Source: CAVSRC01 sp963830205 (GTDB lineage Bacteria > Pseudomonadota > Alphaproteobacteria > Rhizobiales > Kaistiaceae). Taken from it: 64,000 bases of DNA. The DNA lies in NCBI GenBank assembly GCA_963830205.1, contig CAWHLP010000011.1, forward strand, positions 65,581 to 129,580. Reading direction: 5' to 3'. Positions 1 to 11,565 of the stretch are shown one piece after another (within the stretch, counting starts at the first letter, position 1; each line of letters begins with the position of its first letter). The notes beneath the pieces were generated by a model, which was not told the origin of the DNA, did no database searches, and saw only the letters and a list, made by a program, of their open reading frames with translations. The position numbers and the translations under genes were made by a program.

Positions 1-1
1 C

Positions 2-304
2 GAGTCGGTTGGCGGGCTGATGGATGAAGCGGTGCCACCTCAGACTTACGAGCGCATCTGTACGGTCATCCATGAGAACGCCACCGGTGCCATCGAGGCG
101 CACGACGTACGCACCCGCCGCGCCGGCCGCATGACCTTCATCGAGTTCCACCTGGTGGTGCCGGGCATCATGCCGGTGTCGGAGAGCCACGCGATCTGCG
201 ACCGCATCGAGAAGGCGCTGCGCACGGCGGTGCCCGACATCCACATCGCCATCCACGTCGAGCCGGAAGAGAAGGCCAAGCACACCGGCGTCGTGGTGGT
301 GTAG
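2..304 (+). CDS. Cation diffusion facilitator (CDF) efflux transporter, C-terminal part
   Basis: The reading frame is open from the first bases of the window, so the gene begins upstream. The visible part is the cytoplasmic C-terminal dimerisation domain of CDF metal/proton antiporters. It opens with an SVGGLMDEAVP-type segment (the end of the last membrane region and linker), followed by a ferredoxin-like fold with the family's conserved 'hDVRTRRAG..tFIEFHLVVPG...S...aH.ICDRIE.AL' pattern and a terminal 'HIAIHVEPEEKAKH' strand. Family knowledge: these proteins export Zn, Co, Fe or Mn from the cytoplasm. The metal-binding residues that set specificity lie outside the window, so the substrate is unknown. 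The family assignment is firm. Confidence 0.88.
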   Translation, partial: ESVGGLMDEAVPPQTYERICTVIHENATGAIEAHDVRTRRAGRMTFIEFHLVVPGIMPVSESHAICDRIEKALRTAVPDIHIAIHVEPEEKAKHTGVVVV

Positions 305-323
305 CGGCCAAAGACAGGTTGCG

Positions 324-364
324 CAGGTCCCCGGGCGAGCCTTGCGCAGCAAGGCGAGGGACCC
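324..364. repeat. Short dispersed palindromic repeat, copy 1
   Basis: A GGTCCC...GGGACC outer inverted repeat encloses a perfect inner hairpin (GCCTTGC, loop GCA, GCAAGGC). A second copy with near-identical sequence lies at 1881-1925, also between genes. The symmetry and two-copy occurrence suggest a REP-like family. It could act as a weak transcription attenuator after the CDF gene, but there is no T run. Confidence 0.6.
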
Positions 365-401
365 TGAAGCCATCAGCCAATTGACAGCTTCGCCATGCAA
401 C

Positions 402-1487
402 ATGGCGGCAATGAAGAAGACATCTGGTTCGCGAATCATGCGTTTTTCGGCGGCTGCCGGCACCGCCTCTGTCCTGAGTTTGTGCTGGCTGTTGCAAGCG
501 GGGCCTGCCGCCGCTGGCCCCGCTTCAGCAACCCCAGCCGCCGAGCCGGCCGATGCAGCGGCGCTCGGCGGCTACAACGTGCTCATTGCCGATCGCGGCA
601 ATAACCGCGTGCTGCTGGTCAGCCCCGACAAGCAGATCCTGTGGGAGTACGACTTCGCCGGACTGGCGCACTCGACCGGTGCCGACGATGCTTTCTTCGC
701 CGATGGCGGCAAGAGCGTCATCGTCAGCCTCGAGCACCAGCAGGTGGTCGAGATCATCGATATCGCCAGCAAGCGGGTCACCTGGCAGTACGGCCAGATG
801 GGCAAGCGCGGCTCCAAGGACGGCCAGCTCAATTTCCCCGACGATGCCTATCAGTTGCCCAATGGCGATATCAGCGTCGCCGACATCCGCAACTGCCGCA
901 TCCTGGAGATATCGCCGGACAAGAAGATCGTGCGCCAGGCCGGGCTGACCGACCGCTGCGGCAGCAATGCGCCGCTGCTCGCCTCGCCCAATGGCGACAC
1001 GCCGCTGCCCGACGGCCATATGCTGATCAGCACGATCCGCGACCATGCGATGACCGAGCTCGATGCGGCGTGGAAACCGATCCTCAAGATCGACTTGCCG
1101 ATCCGCTACCCTTCCGATCCGCAGATGACCCAGGCCGGCAACTTCCTCATCGCCAGCTATACCCGTCCCGGCAGCATCATCGAGATCAGCAGCACCGGCA
1201 GCGTGGTGTGGGACTACGCCGCCACCGGTGCCGGCAAGCTCAATCGTCCGTCGCTCGCCATCGAGCTGCCCAACGGCAACATCATGGCCAATGACGACCT
1301 CAATCACCGCGTCATCGTCGTCGACAAGGCGACCAAGCAGATCCTCTGGCAATACGGCGTCACCGGCCAGCGCGGCACGGCGCCGGGCTATCTCGCCATC
1401 CCGGACGGGCTCGACATCATCAAGGCGGATGCGACTAGCGCCGCCGCGACCAAGCCGGCCGTAACGCAAGCGGCCACCCATGGCTGA
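402..1487 (+). CDS. Secreted beta-propeller (NHL / arylsulfotransferase-like) protein
   Basis: A protein of about 361 residues with a basic N-terminus and a hydrophobic segment (FSAAAGTASVLSLCWLLQAG) ending in an Ala-rich cleavage region, so it is probably exported. The mature part has repeated blades of the type 'YNVLIADRGNNRVLLVSPDKQILWEY', '..LPNGDISVADIRNCRILEISPDKK', '..LPDGHMLIS' and 'ELPNGNIMANDDLNHRVIVVD..TKQILWQYG'. This LPNG.h..D..N.R..h pattern is typical of NHL and arylsulfotransferase-like propellers. No catalytic residues can be pinned down, so the role is unknown; a scaffold or sugar/protein-binding role is possible. ATG 402 or ATG 411 is the likely start. The longer frame from TTG 342 would begin inside a palindromic repeat and spoil the signal peptide. 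The 3' end overlaps the next gene by 8 bases. Confidence 0.7.
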   Translation: MAAMKKTSGSRIMRFSAAAGTASVLSLCWLLQAGPAAAGPASATPAAEPADAAALGGYNVLIADRGNNRVLLVSPDKQILWEYDFAGLAHSTGADDAFFADGGKSVIVSLEHQQVVEIIDIASKRVTWQYGQMGKRGSKDGQLNFPDDAYQLPNGDISVADIRNCRILEISPDKKIVRQAGLTDRCGSNAPLLASPNGDTPLPDGHMLISTIRDHAMTELDAAWKPILKIDLPIRYPSDPQMTQAGNFLIASYTRPGSIIEISSTGSVVWDYAATGAGKLNRPSLAIELPNGNIMANDDLNHRVIVVDKATKQILWQYGVTGQRGTAPGYLAIPDGLDIIKADATSAAATKPAVTQAATHG

Positions 1488-1863
1488 CCTCCGTCGCCGT
1501 CCGGGCGCCGTCTTGGCGGCGGCGGCATTGGTGGGTGCCGCCGCCATCCATCCTGCGGCCGCGGCGCCGGCCGTCCATTCGGTCGGCTCCATCACCCGCC
1601 ACGCGACGAAGTTCGTCGGCCAGGAAGTCGTGATGCGCGGCTATCTGCTTGCCAGCGAGGCCGGCTACGTCCTCTTCTCCGACGAGCCGGGCGGGCGCAT
1701 CGGCCGCTACGACCTGCCGGTCACCGGCGCCGGCATCGCCGCGATCGAGCCGCGCAAGCGGTATGTCATCGAAGGCACCTTCCTCGATCACGGCCTTGTC
1801 GCCAGCAACGGCAATCCGGACCATCTCGAGCTGACCAAGCCACCGCAACTTGCGGGACCTTGA
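1480..1863 (+). CDS. Small secreted protein of unknown function, possible OB-fold
   Basis: A 127-residue protein with an N-terminal signal peptide (RRRPGAVLAAAALVGAAAIHPAAAAP). The mature part, 'VGSITRHATKFVGQEVVMRGYLL...YVLFSDEPGG...YDLPVTG.....IEPRKRYVIEGTFLDHGL', looks like a small beta barrel. The 'hvGq.V.vrG.l' opening and 'Y.I.G.f' closing resemble periplasmic OB-fold proteins; that is inference from pattern only. Its ATG overlaps the 3' end of the beta-propeller gene in another frame, which suggests translational coupling and a shared function. Confidence 0.6.
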   Translation: MADLRRRPGAVLAAAALVGAAAIHPAAAAPAVHSVGSITRHATKFVGQEVVMRGYLLASEAGYVLFSDEPGGRIGRYDLPVTGAGIAAIEPRKRYVIEGTFLDHGLVASNGNPDHLELTKPPQLAGP

Positions 1864-1880
1864 CCGGCTCCCTGTGATTG

Positions 1881-1925
1881 CAGGTTCCCGGCGAGCCTTG
1901 CGAAGCAAGGCGAGGCAAGGGACCC
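1881..1925. repeat. Short dispersed palindromic repeat, copy 2
   Basis: Second copy of the element at 324-364. The inner hairpin is GCCTTGC, loop GAA, GCAAGGC, with GGTTCCC and GGGACCC at the edges. It lies 17 bases after the stop of the small secreted protein, in a 183-base stretch with no other recognisable feature. The position after a stop codon matches copy 1. Confidence 0.6.
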
Positions 1926-2046
1926 AGCAGGCCCGGCCGTTGCGCGCGAGATCTGAGTGCCGGCGACGACCGTGTTCCTGCCTTCGCGCCCCCCGATCCC
2001 CGATGCTCAACCTTTCCTTAATGGAATTGGTCGCATCTGAACGACC

Positions 2047-2931
2047 ATGCCCCGTCGTGTTGCGTATCAGGCGGTCGCGGTAGTCGGGCTGGCCATTACC
2101 CTGGCCGGCTGTGGATTCGGCTTCTTCGGCTATGAGCAGCGTGCCGCCTGGCGCGACCGGGAGGAGCGTGCCTGCATGGCGAGCCGCCCGCCGGTCGTGT
2201 TCTCGTCATGGGTGCAGCCGCAGCGCGCGATCGACGGCCGCGGCGCCTGCGGCATCCTCTATCCGCTCAAGGTCTCGGCGCTCGAGGACGGCTCCATCCG
2301 GGTCGGCCCGTCGGCGATGCTCAACTGCCCGATGACCACCATGCTGGAGGACTGGTTCCGCAACGCCGTGCAGCCGGCGGCGATGGCCTGGTTCGGTGCG
2401 CCGGTGGTCCAGATCAAGCAGCTCTCCAACTATGCCTGCCGCTCGATCGACAGCATTCCGGGCAAGAAGCTCTCCGAGCATGCCTTCGGCAATGCGGTCG
2501 ACATCGCCGCCTTCGTTTTCGCCAACGGGCGCGAGGTGACGGTCAAGCGCGGCTGGCGCGGGGCCCAGGACGAGCAGGGCTTCCTGCGCGAGGTCGAGGC
2601 CAGCGCCTGCGGCACTTTCAAGACGACGCTCGGGCCAGGCGAGCCCTATCACGGCGATCATTTTCATCTCGACCTTGCCCATCACGGCAAGTCCGGTACC
2701 AGCCGCTACTGCAATCCCAAGCCGCAGGTCCAGCCGCCGCGGCGTGCGCCCTATGGCGGCGGCCTGTTCGCGCGCTCCAACGTCGACTGGATGCGCACCG
2801 GCTCGATCGCACCGGCCGGCGATATCCTCGACATCCGGCCGCCCGAGGTTGCGGCGGAGGACACCGACCCGTTCGGCGTCGCCACCTTCAACGGTTCTCT
2901 CACCGCACCGCCGGTCCCGCTCGGCAACTGA
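2047..2931 (+). CDS. Extensin-like family lipoprotein, putative peptidoglycan-active
   Basis: A 294-residue protein with a lipoprotein signal (hydrophobic stretch ending in ITLAGCGFG, a usable lipobox with Cys near residue 22). Residues about 95-220 carry the extensin-like C-terminal domain: 'CPMTTMLEDWFRNAVQPAAM', 'SNYACRS', 'SEHAFGNAVDIAAF' and 'GPGEPYHGDHFHLDLAHHG'. The H-x6-D and HGDHFHLD motifs have the layout of the zinc site of M15-type DD-peptidases. Family knowledge: extensin-like proteins in Hyphomicrobiales are proposed cell wall enzymes, but few have been tested. Four further Cys residues may form disulfides in the periplasm. The C-terminal 60 residues are low-complexity and Pro-rich. 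Confidence 0.85.
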   Translation: MPRRVAYQAVAVVGLAITLAGCGFGFFGYEQRAAWRDREERACMASRPPVVFSSWVQPQRAIDGRGACGILYPLKVSALEDGSIRVGPSAMLNCPMTTMLEDWFRNAVQPAAMAWFGAPVVQIKQLSNYACRSIDSIPGKKLSEHAFGNAVDIAAFVFANGREVTVKRGWRGAQDEQGFLREVEASACGTFKTTLGPGEPYHGDHFHLDLAHHGKSGTSRYCNPKPQVQPPRRAPYGGGLFARSNVDWMRTGSIAPAGDILDIRPPEVAAEDTDPFGVATFNGSLTAPPVPLGN

Positions 2932-2981
2932 TCCCGGTCGCGTGAGGGAGGAGGGCTGCCATCCGGCCCGGCGCTCCCTAT

Positions 2982-3009
2982 GTTCTCCGCTGACCGCAAG
3001 CCGGAGAAC
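2982..3009 (+). promoter_or_regulatory. Hairpin overlapping the ribosome binding site of the MDR oxidoreductase gene
   Basis: GTTCTCCG at 2982-2989 pairs perfectly with CGGAGAAC at 3002-3009 across a 12-base loop. The 3' arm contains the Shine-Dalgarno GGAG (3004-3007) for the ATG at 3017, so the stem would hide the ribosome binding site. This could modulate translation; only the base pairing is seen. Confidence 0.35.
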
Positions 3010-3016
3010 ACAATCG

Positions 3017-4046
3017 ATGCGCGCCGTTGCCTTTCGCCATGCCCGCCCCATCACCGCCGATGACGCCCTTGTCGATGTGGAGATCGGCCGGCCTGAGCCC
3101 GGCCCACGTGATCTCCTGGTCAAGGTCGCTGCGGTCTCGGTCAATCCGGTCGATACCAAGGTCAGGCGCGGCAACGATCCCGGCGGCGAGGCGCGGGTGC
3201 TGGGCTTCGATGCGGCCGGCATCGTGGCGACGGTTGGCCCGCAGGTGACGCTGTTCAAGCCGGGCGACCCCGTCTGGTACGCCGGCTCCATCGCCCGCCA
3301 GGGGGCCAACGCCGAATATCATGCCGTCGACGAGCGCATCGTCGGGCCGAAGCCCGACGAGCCTCGATTTCGCCGAGGCCGCTGCGTTGCCGCTCACCGC
3401 GCTCACCGCCTGGGAGCTGCTCTTCGATCGCATCGGGGTGAAGCAAGGTGCGGATGCCGACCGCCGCTCGCTGCTGGTCGTGGGCGGCGCCGGCGGCGTC
3501 GGTTCGATCGCCATCCAGATCGCCCGTGTGCTCACCGGCATGACCGTGATCGCCACCGCCTCGCGGCCGGAGACGGTCGACTGGGTCAGGGGCCTCGGCG
3601 CCCACCACGTCGTCGATCATGCCAAGCCGCTACAGCCGCAACTTGCTGCGCTCGGCTTCCCCTCGGTCGATGTCATCACCGCCTTCGCCGGCACCCGGGC
3701 GCATGCATCGGCGCTTGCCGAGATCGTCGCCAGCGAGGGCGCCATCGGCATGATCGAAGGCGATGGCCCGGCCGGCATGACGGCGGCCGATTTCGGCAAG
3801 CTGTTCTCCAAGGCAGCGGCGCTGCACTTCGAGCTCATGTTCGTGCGCCCGCGCGGCGGGGCGACGATGATCCGCCAGCACGAGATCCTCAAGGAGGTCG
3901 CCGCCCTGGTCGATGCCGGCAGGCTGCGCACGACCATGACCCGGCGGCTTCAGCCGATCAGCGCGGCGACATTGCGCGAGGCCCATGCAGCGCTCGAGAG
4001 CGGCCGCACGATCGGCAAGGTGGTGGTCGAGGGCTGGCCGGAATAG
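3017..4046 (+). CDS. Zinc-type alcohol dehydrogenase / quinone oxidoreductase-like protein (frameshifted)
   Basis: An MDR-superfamily oxidoreductase of about 343 residues, probably reducing or oxidising a small carbonyl substrate with NAD(P)H. The N-terminal GroES-like half is in one frame: 'MRAVAFRHARPI', 'VKVAAVSVNPVDTKVR', 'LGFDAAGIV', 'GDPVWYAG'. The Rossmann half, 'SLDFAEAAALPLTALTAWE' and 'LLVVGGAGGVGSIAIQIAR', is in the next frame. The break is near 3356, where one extra G after the GPKP codons restores a normal family sequence when removed. The catalytic zinc Cys is absent, as in the zinc-independent zeta-crystallin branch. SD GGAG at 3004-3007 supports ATG 3017. A sequencing error or a recent pseudogene are both possible. 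Confidence 0.8.
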
Positions 4047-4135
4047 TTGACCGCTCGCGCGTAGGGCGCCCGTCGATCTCGCGTGACCGAACCACTGCGT
4101 AAGGTCACGCGGGAGCAAAAGGGGAGAACCTACCC

Positions 4136-4459
4136 ATGCACATCGCAAGAGGATTGATCGCGACGGGGATCGTGCTGGTCACTGCGGGCGCGCAGGCGCA
4201 GCCGCTCATGCGCAACGATCCCAACCGCCCGGTCGTCGCCATCAGCCACGACCTCGGCGTCACGCCTGAGCAGTTCGTCGCCTGCTTCTGGAACGTCAAC
4301 CCGGCGCCGAGGGGCACCACGCCGACGGCCGAGCGGCAGATGGCCAACAAGGCGATCCTGCTCACCTGCCTCAAGAAGGCCAATCCCGCCATCACCAACG
4401 ATTCCCTCGACGCGGTGATGGACAGCTACCGGCCGGAAGGCCGCGTCGCCGGCGGCTGA
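4136..4459 (+). CDS. Small secreted conserved hypothetical protein
   Basis: A 107-residue protein with a signal peptide (IARGLIATGIVLVTAGAQAQ, probable cleavage after AQA). The mature sequence has two Cys residues, in 'EQFVACFWNVNPAPRG' and 'AILLTCLKKANP', likely to form a disulfide. 'ITNDSLDAVMDSYRPEG' follows. I recognise no named domain. A strong SD (AGGGGAGA) lies a few bases upstream of the ATG. The 3' end converges on, and overlaps by about 34 bases, the small minus-strand ORF at 4426-4710. Confidence 0.65.
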   Translation: MHIARGLIATGIVLVTAGAQAQPLMRNDPNRPVVAISHDLGVTPEQFVACFWNVNPAPRGTTPTAERQMANKAILLTCLKKANPAITNDSLDAVMDSYRPEGRVAGG

Positions 4460-4710
4460 TCCAAATTCGACTGCCGCGGCTGGAGGGGGCTGTGCCGCTC
4501 TCCGCCCCGGCGGCGCTCGTGGGGCAGCACGCGGTGCACGGAGAAAAGACGGTCGATAAAGCGTTCGTGACCGGCAAGCAGCGCCGATTGCCGGTCGGGG
4601 TAGAAGTCGATGATCATGCCCGACTTCATCAGGGCGTAAGAGCCCTCATGGTGCGCGAACTGGACCCTGAGGCGCGTGAACGCCTCATGGTTGTCGGCGG
4701 TTTCCCGCAT
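4426..4710 (-). CDS. Small protein of unknown function (weak DUF5678-like pattern)
   Basis: A 94-residue minus-strand frame that fills an otherwise empty 390-base gap between the secreted protein and the hydantoinase gene. Its core, 'SYALMKSGMIIDFYPDRQSALLAGHERFIDRLFSVHRV', has the 'hh..G.hId.h.d...A...G...F.drlF.v..V' layout of short DUF5678-type proteins. That is pattern resemblance only. ATG 4710 has no clear SD. An in-frame GTG at 4749 would add 'VTELGPEPPLEDI', and could be the true start. The last 25 residues are basic and poorly structured and overlap the convergent gene. Confidence 0.45.
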   Translation of the reverse strand: MRETADNHEAFTRLRVQFAHHEGSYALMKSGMIIDFYPDRQSALLAGHERFIDRLFSVHRVLPHERRRGGERHSPLQPRQSNLDQPPATRPSGR

Positions 4711-4853
4711 GATGTCCTCGAGCGGCGGCTCGGGTCCGAGTTCCGTCACGGTGCCTACACATCGGTCACCGTCCCCATCCGTGGGTATGGAACATTCGCC
4801 GCGAACTTGACAACAATTCGAAGCGCATTCCCCTACAGATGGCAAGGATTCAG

Positions 4854-8954
<4,101 letters not shown>

Positions 8955-9092
8955 GCGGCCGGCCTCCCGTTCTCCCCCACCATGACTGACACGTCCGGCG
9001 GCTCCGCCTCAAGGCCCGCGGCGCCACCGCCCTAGGAATACCGCGCCGGGGGCAGTAGCATCCCCCCGGCGACGTTGTGGAGTAGCATTCGC

Positions 9093-9719
9093 ATGCATGG
9101 CATCCGGCCGCTGTTGGCCGCACTGGTTCTGGTGTTTTCGGCGGGCGCGGCGTGGGCCGTCTGTCCGAGCCTGAATGTTGAGTTCGAGGATTCCTTCGAT
9201 CAGTTCAAGCCGAGCTGGGGCGACCCGTCGGCCACTGTCCTGGTCGAGAACGGCAACATGATCCTCAAGCCGGCTTCGGGCACCGATGAGTGGCGGGCCA
9301 ATTCGGCGGGGCTCTACGACAACGTCGACATGTGCGTGACGGTGACCACGCTCGCCGCGGTCGATCCGATGGACGCCAAGGCCGGCCTCGTGTTCTGGTA
9401 CGACGACGTCAACAACTTCTACGCCTTCGAGATCGCGCCCAACGGCCGCGCCTCGGTGTGGCGGCGGCAGCGCGGCAAGTGGCTGGCGCAGGTGAAGTGG
9501 GCCGATGCCGCCTCGGTCAACAAGGGCGACGGCGCCGTCAACGAGCTCAGGGTGACCACCAACGGCAGCGACGCGACCTTCCAGATCAACGGCACCGAGT
9601 TCAAGACGATCTCGGGCACGCCGCCCGACAAGGGCCAGCAGATCGGTCTGTTCGCCGCCTCGCCCGACACCGGCCAGGCTTCCTTCGCCTTCGAGGGCCT
9701 GCGCGTCACCAAGCCGTGA
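9093..9719 (+). CDS. Secreted LamG/DUF1080-like concanavalin-fold protein
   Basis: A 208-residue exported protein. The N-terminus 'MHGIRPLLAALVLVFSAGAAWA' is a classic signal peptide. The mature part 'FEDSFDQFKPSWGDPSATVLVENGNMILKP..', 'KAGLVFWYDDVNNFYAFEIAPNGRASVWRRQRGKW' and 'NELRVTTNGSDATFQINGTEF', then 'QIGLFAASPDTGQASFAFEGLRV', is the beta-sandwich pattern of DUF1080/LamG-type domains, which often bind glycans. No catalytic residues are recognised. SD GGAG lies about 10 bases before ATG 9093; an in-frame TTG at 9075 is less likely. It is divergent from the hydantoinase gene across 138 bases. Confidence 0.72.
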   Translation: MHGIRPLLAALVLVFSAGAAWAVCPSLNVEFEDSFDQFKPSWGDPSATVLVENGNMILKPASGTDEWRANSAGLYDNVDMCVTVTTLAAVDPMDAKAGLVFWYDDVNNFYAFEIAPNGRASVWRRQRGKWLAQVKWADAASVNKGDGAVNELRVTTNGSDATFQINGTEFKTISGTPPDKGQQIGLFAASPDTGQASFAFEGLRVTKP

Positions 9720-9743
9720 CGATGATGATGGCGGTGTTTCTTT

Positions 9744-10010
9744 CCCTCCCCTGAAAGGGGAGGGTGGCCGACGCAGTCGGCCGGGAGGGGTCACCGCACG
9801 CGCTTTTGTCCTATGACCCTGCGGCTGGTTTGGCACCTCTCCCCTGTGGGGAGAGGTCGCGAGCGACAGCGAGCGGGTGAGGGGGTTCCGAGGTCGCCGT
9901 CTTCTCCAGTCCCCCCTGTCCCTCTCCCCACCAAACACGGGCTTGCCCGTGTTTGGCATCAAGAACGGCCAAAGTCGGAAACATCCGACTTTGGTGGGGA
10001 GTGGGGACGG
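9744..10010. repeat. Mosaic of palindromic repeats in the gap before the djlA-like gene
   Basis: This fills the 367-base gene-free gap 9720-10086. In order it holds a left half of the 118-bp element (CCCTCCCCTGAAAGGGG, 9744 on), a CACCTCTCCCC...GGTGAGGGGGT element of the second subtype (9834-9890), and a CCCCACC...GGTGGGG unit that encloses two perfect hairpins. The hairpin arms are CCAAACACGGGC/CCCGTGTTTGG and CCAAAGTCGG/CCGACTTTGG. No coding potential is seen. Confidence 0.75.
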
Positions 10011-10086
10011 ATACGGTCGCCCTCCGGACAGCGTAGGTTCCCCCCATCTTGCGCCGTGTCCGTGATTGGGCGAGGCTCGGCAGGCG

Positions 10087-10794
10087 ATGACGGTTTGGCA
10101 TTGGATCGGTCAGGCGGCACATAGCGGAGCCGATGCGTTCTCGACGCTCTTCGGCTGGGTCGGCAACCTGGTTGCCGGCGACCCGGTGATGCGGCGCCGG
10201 GTCGCCTTCTCGGTCGCGCTCATCGCGCTCTCGGCCAAGATGGCCAAGGCCGATGGCATCGTCACCGCCGACGAGGTTGCCGCCTTCCACCGCGTCTTCG
10301 CCGTGCCGCCGGGCCAGGAGCGCAACGTCGCCCGCCTGTTCGATCTCGCCCGTCAGGATGTTGCCGGCTACGACCTCTATGCCCGGCGCGTCGCCGCCTT
10401 CTATGACGACGATTGCTGCCCGCTGGAGGACGTGCTCGATGGCCTGTTCGCCATCGCCAAGGCCGATGGCGCCGTGCATGAGGCGGAGATGGCCTATCTC
10501 GAGCAGGTGGCGACGATCTTCGGCTTCACGCCGGCGGAATTCGAGCGCATCGCCGCCCGCCACGTCGTGCCGGAGGAAGGCGACCCCTACCTGATCCTTG
10601 GTATCGACCGGAGCTGGAGCTTCGAGCGCATCCGCCGCCACTATCGCCAACTGGTCAACGACAACCATCCCGACCGGGCGATCGCACGCGGCCTGCCCGA
10701 AGAGTTCGTCGCCCTCGCCAACGACCGGCTGGCCGCCATCAACCGCGCCTGGGAGCGCATCGAGAAGGAGCGCGGCCGGGTCGCCCCGGCCTGA
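10087..10794 (+). CDS. DjlA-like co-chaperone with TerB-like and J domains
   Basis: A 235-residue protein. Residues about 35-155 form a TerB-like helical domain: 'VALIALSAKMAKADGIVTADEV.AFHRVF', repeated as 'GLFAIAKADGAVHEAEMAYL'. The C-terminal 70 residues are a J domain, 'DPYLILGIDRSWSFERIRRHYRQLVNDNHPDRAI', with the HPD motif that stimulates DnaK ATPase. Family knowledge: DjlA proteins work with DnaK/GrpE, often at the membrane. Only a weakly amphipathic N-terminus (WVGNLVAG) is present, with no convincing transmembrane helix. The start is ATG 10087, seven codons inside a longer TTG frame. The amidase gene follows after 9 bases, so cotranscription is likely. Confidence 0.85.
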   Translation: MTVWHWIGQAAHSGADAFSTLFGWVGNLVAGDPVMRRRVAFSVALIALSAKMAKADGIVTADEVAAFHRVFAVPPGQERNVARLFDLARQDVAGYDLYARRVAAFYDDDCCPLEDVLDGLFAIAKADGAVHEAEMAYLEQVATIFGFTPAEFERIAARHVVPEEGDPYLILGIDRSWSFERIRRHYRQLVNDNHPDRAIARGLPEEFVALANDRLAAINRAWERIEKERGRVAPA

Positions 10795-10803
10795 GCGGGA
10801 GGC

Positions 10804-11544
10804 ATGACGGGGCAACCGAGCTACGAGCAGATCCCATCGCACAATCATGGGAGCCGCGCCGCCGGCAAGCCCGTCGACATCCTGCTCCTGCACTACACCG
10901 GCATGGCATCGGAGGAGGGGGCGCTCGCCTGGCTCACCAATTCGCAGTCGCAGGTCTCGGCGCACTATTTCGTCGGCGAGCACGGCCGCGTCGTCCAGAT
11001 GGTCGATGAGGCCGAACGCGCCTGGCATGCGGGCATTTCGTCCTGGGCGGGCGAGACCGACATCAATTCGCGCTCGATCGGCATCGAGATCGCCAATCCC
11101 GGCCACGAGTTCGGCTATCGCGGCTTCCCGCAGGCGCAGATCGCGGCGGTGATCGCGCTCTGCCAAGACATCCTTTCGCGCCACGCCATCCCGCGTCAGC
11201 GCGTGCTCGCCCATTCCGACGTGGCGCCCTTGCGCAAGGAGGACCCGGGCGAGCTGTTCCCGTGGAGTGAGCTTGCCACCGCCGGCATCGGCCATTGGGT
11301 GATGCCTGAGCTGGTGGTCGCGGGCCCCGAGTTGAAGCTCGGCGACGGCGGTCCGGCGGTGGCGGACCTCAAGCAGAGATTCCGCGCCTACGGCTATGGC
11401 CTTGGCGCGGAATCGGATTTCGACGAGGAGATGGCCGCGGTGGTCACCGCCTTCCAGCGCCATTTCCGCCCGGCGCTGGTCGATGGCATCGCCGACGTCT
11501 CGACCGTCGCCACCCTCGACAAGCTCTCCGCCGCGCTCGCCTGA
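10804..11544 (+). CDS. N-acetylmuramoyl-L-alanine amidase (AmiD-like) with peptidoglycan-binding domain
   Basis: A 246-residue zinc amidase that cleaves the bond between MurNAc and L-Ala of muropeptides. The Amidase_2 domain (residues about 20-160) shows 'ILLLHYTGM' (zinc His), 'QVSAHYFVGEHGRVVQMVDEAERAWHAG' (second His) and 'VLAHSDVAPLRKEDPGELFPW' (third His, with the Lys and Asp of the catalytic region). Residues about 180-245 are a PG_binding_1 domain: 'LGDGGPAVADLKQRFRAYGYG...D..VVTAFQRHFRP'. No signal peptide is visible, so it may act in the cytoplasm on recycled muropeptides, like AmpD, or be exported by another route. The ATG is preceded by GAGCGGGAGGC. Confidence 0.9.
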   Translation: MTGQPSYEQIPSHNHGSRAAGKPVDILLLHYTGMASEEGALAWLTNSQSQVSAHYFVGEHGRVVQMVDEAERAWHAGISSWAGETDINSRSIGIEIANPGHEFGYRGFPQAQIAAVIALCQDILSRHAIPRQRVLAHSDVAPLRKEDPGELFPWSELATAGIGHWVMPELVVAGPELKLGDGGPAVADLKQRFRAYGYGLGAESDFDEEMAAVVTAFQRHFRPALVDGIADVSTVATLDKLSAALA

Positions 11545-11565
11545 GCGCGGCGGTGGCCTTTGCCG

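Noticed and set aside
342..401. TTG 342 as start of the beta-propeller gene
   Set aside because: It lies inside a palindromic repeat, has no SD, and would place 20 extra residues before the signal peptide.
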